Below are positions 1 to 5,346 of a DNA stretch of 5,346 bases, one piece after another. The position numbers were made by a program, and so were the translations under genes. The notes beneath the pieces are model-generated. The model made no database searches. It saw only the letters and a program-made list of their open reading frames with translations, and was not told where the DNA came from. Each line of letters begins with the position of its first letter. The stretch's first letter is position 1. Where the stretch lies: assembly GCA_030625995.1 (NCBI GenBank), contig DAOUPU010000174.1, forward strand, positions 1 to 5,346. The letters run 5' to 3'. This DNA is from Flavobacteriaceae bacterium (GTDB lineage Bacteria; Bacteroidota; Bacteroidia; Flavobacteriales; Flavobacteriaceae).

Positions 1-46
1 AAGTTTTAAGTATCACCCTGGTATATAATAATCGATTCTATAGATG

Positions 47-78
47 AAAGAACCTCTAATTTAAATTAGAGGTTCTTT
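47..78. terminator. Perfect 32-bp palindrome, probable bidirectional terminator
   Basis: Bases 47-62 are the exact reverse complement of bases 63-78, giving a 16-bp stem whose core is GAACCTCTAA paired with TTAGAGGTTC. On the plus strand the stem runs into TTCTTTTG and on the minus strand into TTCTTTC, so each side has a short U-tract. It lies four bases beyond the stop codon of the large minus-strand gene that ends at 83, where a rho-independent terminator is expected. The same hairpin could stop a plus-strand gene arriving from left of the window, but no such gene is visible in bases 1-46. The perfect symmetry, with no unpaired loop needed, suits a bidirectional terminator; a protein-binding palindrome is the less likely alternative. 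Confidence 0.8.
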
Positions 79-82
79 TGTT

Positions 83-3000
83 TCATATCATCACTTTTTT
101 TGTTAATATTCTTCCATTTGAAAGCTCAGCATGCAATATTAATATTCCCGAAGAGCCCAATTCTCGATGATTTAAAGAATACTCTTTTTGATATGGCTCC
201 ACTTTAAAAATAATTCTTCCCAATATATCGAATATCTTTATGGATTTCAGATTAGAATTCATGCTCGTTTTTATTTTTAACAAATCCTTTGTTCGGTTTA
301 CAATGAGTTCTTCTTTAATAAATAGAGGCTCTTCATATACCGACAAAGAATTACCGAATTTTATATAAAAACGATTATCAAAATTACCCTGTTCTTCTAC
401 TCTAAAAGAATAGTCATGTATTTTTAAATTATGCGTTTTTTGCAATAAATTGTCTACTAGGTAGATATCTCTTTGAATAAGCCGCCCTTCTAAATGGTCG
501 ATACTAATTTTTAGAGTAACTTTTTCTTGGATCTTAGATGAGAATCCCAGGTGAATAATTTCTTCCCCCCTAATGGAATTGGTTCCCTGGATGGCAAGTT
601 TTTGATTATCTTCTATAGAATAGAAGGAGAGATAATTGCTGCCATCTAATCTAGGGGAGTCATATTTAGATTCTATTCGAATACTAGCATCAGCTATAAA
701 TCCAATGAGTATCTGACTAAAAGCTCCCTGATGATTAGAAAGATTCAGCCACATTTTTTCCTTCTCTTGAGTTTCTTTGTTTTTAATATTTTCGGTTTTA
801 AAAAAATTATCATTTTTCAATTTCAATCGCATTTGGTTGTTAAATACTATATTTCCAGATTTAATAGCCTCTACAAAAAACCCCTGTCCACTAGCAATAT
901 TACCAGTAGGTATCTCGCCTTGTGAGGTTGCTTTTATACCACCGGTACCAATATTATATATGGCGTAATCATCAGAGCTGTATGGTTTATCAACATTATC
1001 GATATTCGCTGAGGTGTTGTGAGTCCAATAATAAATTGATCCGTTAAGCAGAGCAATATTATTGCCATCATTTAAAAAAATGTCTGCACTGATGGCACTT
1101 GGATAAGGATTGCCAATTAAATTCCAGTCATCATTATTATTGGTGTCATCATTGCTTAAAGCAACAGATACATTAATTATTCCGTTATTTACAGGTCCTT
1201 TAAAAATAACAGATTGTCTATCAATAAAAGGATTGCTATTGGGCGCCATGGCAGTATAACCTTTCCCCACTTCCATGCTGCCACTGGCACGTTGCCAGGC
1301 ATTTCCATCATCATCAACATCGTCATAATTACTATCCGAATAATTATTTGTTTCAAAACTGTAAAAGGAATTTTGAGGAGATGCATCAAAAACGGATGCA
1401 AAATCAGCATTTTTTACCGGTGAGGACCAGTAGGTGTAATCATGTCTTTTTATAGTAGTTGTGGTCTTATGAATATTCAGTTCTCCGTTGCCCATCACTA
1501 CACCATCATTATTTTCCATATATAGCGTCCCTTCATGCTGAATTTCTAAAAATCCATTTACGGTTAAATTATTAGCGATAGAGATATAATTATTAGCTTT
1601 TATACTTAGTATTTTTCCTGCATTAATTATTAGGTTGCAAATCTCCAAATCTCCCAATTTGAAGGAATCAAAATTTTGATCGATTATAGCTGTTCTATAT
1701 TTGTCAGGCTTGCCATTATTCCAAATATCAGATAATGTAAAAGAGGTGCTTCCCAAATAATGCTTTCCTATTCTTAAGTTACTATCGATTATGGCATTAT
1801 TGATGTCCATTATTTCATAAATGAACCAATCCAAAGGGTTAAAGCCTGTATTTGTACGTACACCTGCACAACCATATTTTCTCACATAGCTAACATCCTT
1901 TCCCCAAAGTGTATCTGTACCGATTACATCTAACCGATTTTTCCAAGAAGAAGTATTATTAGTTGTGCTAATAATTAGTATATCATCACCGGTAAAGCTA
2001 CACACGCCCGATTTTATTTCGCTACCATCAAGAGCGTATTCAGGTTCAGTTACCGTTAAAGTCGATTGATATTTTACAACTTCACCTGCCGACATAGACG
2101 GAATGGCTTTATTTCTACTTGGTTTTATATCTATCGGATTTTTAGCGTCCTCATTCCAAAACAGAGCTATATAGTAGGTATTTTCTGGTGTTATTGTTTC
2201 GCTAATGTTAGTAATTTCAATCCATTTGTTATTGCTGGACCCCTCGTAATATTGTGTAATCATTAGTGGGCTATTGGTCTCGCTGCTGCCTTCTCCCTGG
2301 ATTATAAAATCATATGGGTTTTCAGAAGCGTCGTTATTTTCAATATTTACGATTGCCGTTTTAATTCCCTTGGTCTCTGGAATGAAACGAATGGATATTT
2401 CGGACGAATCCAATGGTTGGATATTTGAGGTTGGAGCTATTAAAATTGAATAGTTATCAGTATCTCCTGTTATTGATATATTACTGATCTTTAGGATTGC
2501 GTTACCCAAATTCTTTATGTAAAAGGATTTTATTATTTCATCATCTGAACCCATAGCAACTGTTCCGAAATAAGTGTTGTTTTTGGAAGAAGTACTCTTA
2601 TTTCCGTCAGTAATTAATTGATAATTACCATTAACTTCTATTTCCGGAATATCACCACTACAATTAGATACGTGCAGATTGATATTTCCAAGATCCTCCA
2701 GATCGTATACATCCCATTCTATTAAGCTGAATTGATTATTGGGATTTTGTATAGTACTTTTCCTTCGCAACGTTACATTTTTAGCAAAGTTTATCGAGTC
2801 ACCAATTACTCCTATCAAATCAATAATATTATTAGAGCTCCTTAATGCAATTTTATCATCGCCTGTAAAATCCATTACGGCATTATTCGTGGAAAGATCT
2901 GCGGTAATATTGAGGTTTTCTTTGCTGTCTTCTATCAAATATGTTCCATAGGACATAATAGTCCCGGTTAGTTGCAAAACATTTGATATCACAGTACTTT

Positions 3001-3733
3001 TTCCGGTATATTTGATTAAGTCATAATTTTCTAAAGAAATGGCAGAACTGGTTGGGTTATAGATCTCAATATAATTATTTCTATGAGTGGTACTAGAACT
3101 TCCTTCTACATATTCTGAGATCAAAAGTTCGTTGCAAGGGGTTATTTGCTGCCCTTCTATAGTTATATTATCAATTCCGGCAAAATCACCTTGACCGTTT
3201 TGTTTTATAATAAACCTAAAAGACAGAATTTTTGTGCTATTTTTTATTGTTATAAAAGAGGAGCCCATCCCGTTTTTTGGAAGCTCTTCTAAAGATGTAG
3301 ATATTCCATCTTCTATAATTTCATAATGAATATAATCTGCAGAGCCAAAACCAATAACGTCATAATCAAAAAAGATATGCACATCTCGATAACTTTCAAG
3401 ATCAACGTCATGGAATAAAATAATGACATTACCATTGGTACCGTTGTCTCCCTCGTCATTCAAATCGTTTATAAATAAAAAATCATTTTCAATATTTATA
3501 AAACCCAGAGAACTAGCATTAGTTGCAATTCCGGTGTCATTTGTATCATTGTCATTGTCGCCATCGTGCACACCAAAAAAACCATCTGAACCATGATCAA
3601 AGAATGGAACATCGGTTGTAAAGTTCCAACTAGGAGAAGATTCATCAAAATTTTGTGTTCTGATGATGGCGGTTTGAGAGTTAGCATAAAAGATAAAAAT
3701 AAAAGGAAATAAAAAAAGAGGATACTTCAGCAT
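83..3733 (-). CDS. Secreted multidomain protein: lamin-tail and choice-of-anchor-D domains with T9SS type A sorting signal
   Basis: This is a complete 1216-residue ORF that starts at an ATG and ends at TGA. Residues 1-19 form a signal peptide (MLKYP, hydrophobic FLFPFIFIF, then YANS before Q20). Residues about 21-195 look like a beta-sandwich with an acidic, possibly calcium-binding stretch (DGDNDNDTNDTG, 57-68). Residues about 201-358 resemble a lamin-tail domain (ELLISEYVEG, YIEIYNPTS, DFTGDDKIAL, IDLIGVIG, SLIEWDVY). Residues about 363-482 resemble a choice-of-anchor-D, HYDIN-like Ig domain (KNLGNAILKISNISI, ISIRFIPETKG). Residues about 488-657 look like a second, diverged lamin-tail-like unit (SFTGDDILII, LDVIGTDTLWG). 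Residues about 695-760 look like repeated beta strands, and 765-965 carry the YTYWSSPV and WNLIGNPYPSAI motifs common in Bacteroidota surface proteins. Residues about 1142-1216 match a type IX secretion type A sorting domain (IKIFDILGRII, GILILHAELSNGRILTKKVMI). No catalytic domain is recognised. It is likely exported through the outer membrane and released or surface-anchored; adhesion or polymer binding is a guess. It is transcribed alone, divergent from recX. Confidence 0.9.
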   Translation of the reverse strand: MLKYPLFLFPFIFIFYANSQTAIIRTQNFDESSPSWNFTTDVPFFDHGSDGFFGVHDGDNDNDTNDTGIATNASSLGFINIENDFLFINDLNDEGDNGTNGNVIILFHDVDLESYRDVHIFFDYDVIGFGSADYIHYEIIEDGISTSLEELPKNGMGSSFITIKNSTKILSFRFIIKQNGQGDFAGIDNITIEGQQITPCNELLISEYVEGSSSTTHRNNYIEIYNPTSSAISLENYDLIKYTGKSTVISNVLQLTGTIMSYGTYLIEDSKENLNITADLSTNNAVMDFTGDDKIALRSSNNIIDLIGVIGDSINFAKNVTLRRKSTIQNPNNQFSLIEWDVYDLEDLGNINLHVSNCSGDIPEIEVNGNYQLITDGNKSTSSKNNTYFGTVAMGSDDEIIKSFYIKNLGNAILKISNISITGDTDNYSILIAPTSNIQPLDSSEISIRFIPETKGIKTAIVNIENNDASENPYDFIIQGEGSSETNSPLMITQYYEGSSNNKWIEITNISETITPENTYYIALFWNEDAKNPIDIKPSRNKAIPSMSAGEVVKYQSTLTVTEPEYALDGSEIKSGVCSFTGDDILIISTTNNTSSWKNRLDVIGTDTLWGKDVSYVRKYGCAGVRTNTGFNPLDWFIYEIMDINNAIIDSNLRIGKHYLGSTSFTLSDIWNNGKPDKYRTAIIDQNFDSFKLGDLEICNLIINAGKILSIKANNYISIANNLTVNGFLEIQHEGTLYMENNDGVVMGNGELNIHKTTTTIKRHDYTYWSSPVKNADFASVFDASPQNSFYSFETNNYSDSNYDDVDDDGNAWQRASGSMEVGKGYTAMAPNSNPFIDRQSVIFKGPVNNGIINVSVALSNDDTNNNDDWNLIGNPYPSAISADIFLNDGNNIALLNGSIYYWTHNTSANIDNVDKPYSSDDYAIYNIGTGGIKATSQGEIPTGNIASGQGFFVEAIKSGNIVFNNQMRLKLKNDNFFKTENIKNKETQEKEKMWLNLSNHQGAFSQILIGFIADASIRIESKYDSPRLDGSNYLSFYSIEDNQKLAIQGTNSIRGEEIIHLGFSSKIQEKVTLKISIDHLEGRLIQRDIYLVDNLLQKTHNLKIHDYSFRVEEQGNFDNRFYIKFGNSLSVYEEPLFIKEELIVNRTKDLLKIKTSMNSNLKSIKIFDILGRIIFKVEPYQKEYSLNHRELGSSGILILHAELSNGRILTKKVMI

Positions 3734-3746
3734 AATTATGTAGTTT

Positions 3747-3754
3747 TAAATTTG
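3747..3754 (+). promoter_or_regulatory. Possible Bacteroidota -7 box for recX
   Basis: The octamer TAAATTTG fits the TAnnTTTG -7 consensus of the Bacteroidota primary sigma factor. It sits 38 bases before the proposed recX TTG start, which would leave a leader of about 30 bases. I see no convincing TTG-type -33 box 17-23 bases upstream, and the region is very AT-rich, so a chance match is quite possible. Confidence 0.3.
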
Positions 3755-3792
3755 TTGTTGAAAGTATTTTTATAAATGTAATATTTGATGGT

Positions 3793-4278
3793 TTGAAAAA
3801 TAAAAAGTTAACATATACGGTAGATGAGGCAAAAAAAAGACTAGAAGGTTATTGTAACTATCAAGAGCGATGTCATAGAGAGGTGGAGGAAAAATTGTTT
3901 AAAATGCGATTGATACCTGAAGCTTGTGAGGTAATTCTCTTGCATTTGATGGAAAATGATTTTTTAAATGAAGAACGTTATGCTAAAAGTTTTGCACGTG
4001 GAAAATTCAATATTAAAAGTTGGGGAAAAAGAAGAATAGAAATAGAATTAAAAAGCAAGAATATTTCAAAGTATAATATCGATACCGCTTTAAGGGAAAT
4101 TGACGACGATATGTACCATAACAAGATAAAATTTATTGCAGTAAAGAAGTATGAATTACTTTCTGAACCCAATAACTTGAAAAAAAAACAAAAACTTATC
4201 GATTTCTTATTGCGGAAAGGGTATGAAAATTATTTGGTTTATGATGTTGTAAAAGAAATTACACAAAATGTAAAATGA
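3793..4278 (+). CDS. recX: RecX family regulatory protein
   Basis: The product is 161 residues, the usual size for RecX. RecX binds RecA filaments in the cytoplasm and blocks or trims their extension, limiting recombination and SOS induction. Family hallmarks visible are YCNYQERCHREVEEKL (residues 20-35, first helical repeat), DFLNEERYAKSFARGK (56-71) with the following WGKRRIEIELKSKNIS (77-92, second repeat), and KLIDFLLRKGYENYLVYDVVKEI (134-156, third repeat). The start is TTG at 3793; there is no in-frame ATG until residue 38, which is too late because it removes the first conserved repeat. An out-of-frame ATG at 3788 reads ATG-GTT-TGA and overlaps the TTG, so either the gene uses TTG or one T is missing from the run at 3792-3794; one more T would give an in-frame ATG start. 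recA is not nearby; the gene is divergent from the secreted protein and 199 bases before the yqeY-like gene. Confidence 0.92.
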   Translation: MKNKKLTYTVDEAKKRLEGYCNYQERCHREVEEKLFKMRLIPEACEVILLHLMENDFLNEERYAKSFARGKFNIKSWGKRRIEIELKSKNISKYNIDTALREIDDDMYHNKIKFIAVKKYELLSEPNNLKKKQKLIDFLLRKGYENYLVYDVVKEITQNVK

Positions 4279-4449
4279 TCTGTATTATTTTAGGGTTATG
4301 AAATGCACAAATTTCAGGGTTTTCGTTGTTAGTTCTCAATGTTTTCTTGGGATATACCTTTAACCATACCTAAGATTATTCCTGAAAATTTTGTCTTGAT
4401 ATAGGGAAAAATAAATTTAGAAAAATTCTTAAAAGCTAAATCCATTGTA

Positions 4450-4457
4450 TATCTTTG
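4450..4457 (+). promoter_or_regulatory. Bacteroidota -7 promoter box for the yqeY-like gene
   Basis: TATCTTTG is an exact match to TAnnTTTG and ends 20 bases before the ATG at 4478. Transcription starting a few bases downstream would give a leader of roughly 15 bases. That placement also argues against the in-frame TTG at 4445 as a start, because it would lie upstream of the likely transcription start. The -33 region around 4426-4432 (ATTCTTA) is only a weak match to the TTTG consensus. Confidence 0.5.
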
Positions 4458-4477
4458 TGCCCGTTAAAAATGGTATT

Positions 4478-4924
4478 ATGAGTATACAAAAAGAGGTGAT
4501 GGAGCAGATGAAATCTGCCATGAAATCGAGAGATAAAGTTGCTTTGGAATCTTTGCGAGCATTAAAATCAGCATTTTTATTGGCCAATACAAGTGGAGGT
4601 AGTGTGGAGTTGAGTGAATCTGACGAACTGAAAATTGTTCAGAAGTTGGTAAAACAAAGAAAAGACAGTGCTGCAATATTTTCTGAACAAGGAAGAGATG
4701 ATTTAGCGGACCCGGAAATAGCACAAGCAAAAATATTGGAGCAATTTTTACCTCAACAATTAAGCGAAGAGGAATTAAAAAAAGCTATTGAAGAAATTGT
4801 TGCACAAACAGGAGCTTCTTCTATGAGAGATATGGGAAAGGTGATGGGTATTGCCTCTAAACAATTGGGAGGCAAGGCAGATGGCAAAGCAATTTCTATG
4901 GTTGTAAAAGAATTATTGAGTTGA
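4478..4924 (+). CDS. GatB/YqeY domain-containing protein
   Basis: From the ATG at 4478 the product is 148 residues, the normal length for a stand-alone YqeY protein. YqeY resembles the C-terminal tail domain of GatB, the tRNA-binding part of the Asp/Glu-tRNA amidotransferase; the precise role of the free protein is not firmly known, and tRNA binding is inferred from the family. Family signatures visible are MKSRDKVALESLRALKSA (residues 15-32), LVKQRKDSAAIFSEQGRDDLA (57-77), ILEQFLPQQLSEEELKKAI (86-104), and MGKVMGIASKQLGGKADGKAIS (119-140). A longer reading from TTG at 4445 would add 11 residues (MYIFVPVKNGI) with no family similarity and would overlap the promoter box, so I reject it. The gene is intact and its stop lies only six bases before the tRNA-derived repeat. 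Confidence 0.93.
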   Translation: MSIQKEVMEQMKSAMKSRDKVALESLRALKSAFLLANTSGGSVELSESDELKIVQKLVKQRKDSAAIFSEQGRDDLADPEIAQAKILEQFLPQQLSEEELKKAIEEIVAQTGASSMRDMGKVMGIASKQLGGKADGKAISMVVKELLS

Positions 4925-4930
4925 TAAATT

Positions 4931-5012
4931 GGCCCCGTGGCGCAACTGAATAGCGCATCAGACCTGCCACGCCGGCAGGCGGGTTTCGGCTCTGAGGGTT
5001 ACATTGAATGTT
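4931..5012 (+). pseudogene. tRNA-Arg-like pseudogene, copy 1, with GC-rich insertion at the anticodon loop
   Basis: Parts of a tRNA can be laid out in order: acceptor 5' strand GGCCCCG (4931-4937), TG, D stem GCGC/GCGC (4940-4943 with 4953-4956) around loop AACTGAATA, anticodon stem TCAGA (4958-4962) with TCTGA (4991-4995), and loop TTTCGGC (4984-4990), which would present UCG (Arg, codon CGA). A 21-base GC-rich insertion (4963-4983) separates the 5' anticodon strand from the loop. The T arm has shrunk to ACATTGAATGT (5001-5011) with no TTCRA loop, the second of the two invariant D-loop G residues is A, and no CGGGG-type 3' acceptor strand follows. It therefore cannot fold as a working tRNA. 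The Arg identity rests on the reconstructed loop and on resemblance to flavobacterial tRNA-Arg from memory. Confidence 0.7.
4963..4979 (+). repeat. GC-rich hairpin inside tRNA-like copy 1
   Basis: CCTGCC (4963-4968) pairs perfectly with GGCAGG (4974-4979) across the five-base loop ACGCC. The following CGGG (4980-4983) completes the 21-base insertion, and the overlapping GGCGGG (4978-4983) could pair with the same CCTGCC arm using one G-T wobble. Only three bases in the whole insertion are A or T, against a strongly AT-rich background. It resembles short palindromic repeats scattered in some flavobacterial genomes, though I cannot verify that here. No U-tract follows, so a terminator role is unlikely. 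Confidence 0.85.
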
Positions 5013-5023
5013 AATGGAGGGAT

Positions 5024-5287
5024 ATGTATTTTGTTTATGTTTTGTATAGTTTAAAATTTGAGAGAACTTATACAGGAATGACGAAAAATCTCAAGAAAAG
5101 GATTAAAGAGCATAATACTAAACAAAATAAATCAACAAAAGCTTATGTTCCATGGAAGTTGATTCTTATGGAAGAATTTGAGACAAGATTAGAAGCAAGA
5201 GGAAGAGAGAAATACTTGAAATCAGGAAACGGTAGAGAGTATTTAAAAACAACAATAAACAAATGGCCCTGTGGCGCAACTGAATAG
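5024..5287 (+). CDS. Small GIY-YIG family nuclease
   Basis: The product is 87 residues, about the size of a stand-alone GIY-YIG (UvrC N-terminal/URI type) domain. These enzymes cut DNA phosphodiester bonds using a metal ion, and relatives include homing endonucleases. The GIY equivalent is VYV (residues 4-6, Tyr5) and the YIG equivalent is YTG (16-18). RIKEHN (26-31) holds the conserved Arg26 and His30, and REKYLKSGNGREYLK (61-75) holds the likely catalytic Glu62, so the active site looks complete. The ATG at 5024 places the first motif at residue 4 as is usual, and GGAGG at 5016-5020 lies just upstream, though only three bases away. The last residues, WPCGATE, and the stop are encoded inside tRNA-like copy 2, so gene and repeat are fused. 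There is no helper domain or DNA-binding extension. A cellular repair role is possible, but the flanking repeats favour a selfish element. Confidence 0.9.
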   Translation: MYFVYVLYSLKFERTYTGMTKNLKKRIKEHNTKQNKSTKAYVPWKLILMEEFETRLEARGREKYLKSGNGREYLKTTINKWPCGATE

Positions 5288-5346
5288 CGCATCAGACCTG
5301 CCACGCCGGCAGGCGGGTTTCGGCTCTGAGGGTTACATTGAATGTT
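5265..5346 (+). pseudogene. tRNA-Arg-like pseudogene, copy 2
   Basis: It has the same defects as copy 1: the GC-rich insertion after the 5' anticodon strand, a collapsed T arm and A in place of the second conserved D-loop G. In addition, the 5' acceptor strand reads GGCCCTG instead of GGCCCCG. Its first 23 bases double as the end of the nuclease gene in the frame TGG-CCC-TGT-GGC-GCA-ACT-GAA-TAG. The 3' side is cut by the window edge, so a downstream acceptor strand cannot be ruled out for this copy, but the internal T arm is already defective. Confidence 0.65.
5297..5313 (+). repeat. GC-rich hairpin inside tRNA-like copy 2
   Basis: The same hairpin as in copy 1: CCTGCC (5297-5302) pairs with GGCAGG (5308-5313) around ACGCC. 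Perfect conservation between the copies means that the insertion came before the duplication or that the copies are kept alike by conversion. Confidence 0.85.

Larger units (their letters stand above)
4930..5012 (+). repeat. 83-bp direct repeat, copy 1
   Basis: This stretch is identical to 5264-5346 apart from C at 4936 versus T at 5270. Matching stops abruptly at 4930 on the left: 4929 is T and 5263 is A. The right-hand limit is unknown because copy 2 is cut off by the end of the window. Copy 1 forms nearly all of the sequence between the yqeY stop and the nuclease start, so it would also act as the 5' leader of the nuclease transcript. Confidence 0.97.
4930..5346 (+). mobile_element. Candidate tRNA-derived repeat plus GIY-YIG nuclease cassette (334-bp period)
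   Basis: Two 83-bp direct repeats (4930-5012 and 5264-5346) with one mismatch flank a small nuclease gene. The offset between copies is 334 bases, and the nuclease ORF takes up nearly all the space between them: 11 bases lie between the first repeat and its ATG, and its stop lies inside the second repeat. A repeat-plus-nuclease unit with the ORF fused to the repeat suggests that repeat and gene are copied together, as in a homing endonuclease cassette or a tandem array that may continue beyond the window. I see no transposase and no terminal inverted repeats. Whether the cassette moves, and whether a functional tRNA-Arg gene was its target, is inference. Confidence 0.45.
5264..5346 (+). repeat. 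83-bp direct repeat, copy 2
   Basis: This is the second copy of the tRNA-derived repeat, 334 bases downstream of the first and differing only by T at 5270. The final 76 bases are identical in both copies. The window stops exactly where the shared sequence would continue into the nuclease leader (the next bases in copy 1 are AATGGAGG), so the sequence cannot show whether another nuclease unit or the remainder of a real tRNA gene follows. Confidence 0.97.

Noticed and set aside
731..968. Small plus-strand ORFs inside the large minus-strand gene (also around 1214-1423, 2066-2266 and 2739-2951)
   Set aside because: They are antisense to a well-supported coding sequence, have low-complexity hydrophobic translations and show no recognisable domain.
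3734..3792. Promoter for the large minus-strand gene
   Set aside because: Reading the minus strand, only imperfect TAnnTTTG-like octamers (TACATTTA, TACTTTCA) appear, with no -33 partner, so I do not call a site.
3978..4172. Minus-strand ORF within recX, and similarly 4476-4730 within the yqeY-like gene
   Set aside because: They are antisense shadows of conserved genes with no family similarity.
4279..4449. Terminator or small RNA between recX and the yqeY-like gene
   Set aside because: I found no convincing stem-loop with a U-tract and no conserved RNA fold; the region looks like plain AT-rich intergenic DNA.
4445..4477. Extended start of the yqeY-like gene at TTG 4445
   Set aside because: The extra 11 residues do not resemble the family, and the segment overlaps the TAnnTTTG box; ATG 4478 gives the standard length.
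4963..4983. Self-splicing group I intron in a tRNA-Arg anticodon loop
   Set aside because: The insertion is 21 bases with one simple hairpin, far too short for an intron core, and the nuclease gene lies outside it, beyond the defective T arm.
4931..5012. Functional tRNA-Arg gene
   Set aside because: The T arm has no proper loop, the 3' acceptor strand is missing, and the second conserved D-loop G is changed.
4930..5346. CRISPR array
   Set aside because: There are only two 83-bp repeats, separated by a complete gene, with no short regularly spaced spacers and no cas genes.

Overview
The window looks like chromosomal DNA from a member of the Bacteroidota, most likely a (marine) flavobacterium. 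The DNA is AT-rich. The largest protein has a signal peptide, lamin-tail and choice-of-anchor-D type domains, and a C-terminal type IX secretion sorting domain, a combination typical of that phylum. A perfect match to the Bacteroidota -7 promoter consensus TAnnTTTG lies just upstream of the yqeY-like gene. The RecX and GatB/YqeY proteins also read like flavobacterial versions. No rRNA or species-level marker is present, so the assignment is by style only.

Layout: positions 47-78 hold a perfect 32-bp palindrome that should act as a terminator, probably in both directions. From 3733 down to 83 on the minus strand runs a 1216-residue secreted multidomain protein of unknown role. Divergent from it, recX (3793-4278, plus strand) encodes a RecA modulator with a non-ATG start. 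After a 199-bp gap with a good -7 box comes a GatB/YqeY-domain gene (4478-4924). The last 420 bases are the unusual part. Six bases after the yqeY stop is an 82-83 bp element that is plainly derived from a tRNA-Arg gene. It carries a GC-rich hairpin at the anticodon loop, a collapsed T arm and no 3' acceptor strand. It is followed by an 87-codon GIY-YIG nuclease gene, and then by a second, almost identical copy of the tRNA-derived element that ends exactly at the last base of the window.

How the parts relate: recX and yqeY are ordinary chromosomal genes and the large secreted protein stands alone. The 3' end looks like a small mobile or amplifying cassette with a period of 334 bp: a tRNA-derived repeat plus a small GIY-YIG nuclease gene, in which the downstream repeat supplies the last codons and the stop of the nuclease. 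I propose a tRNA-targeting, homing-type selfish element. The repeat structure and the ORF/repeat overlap are read directly from the sequence; mobility and target choice are inference.
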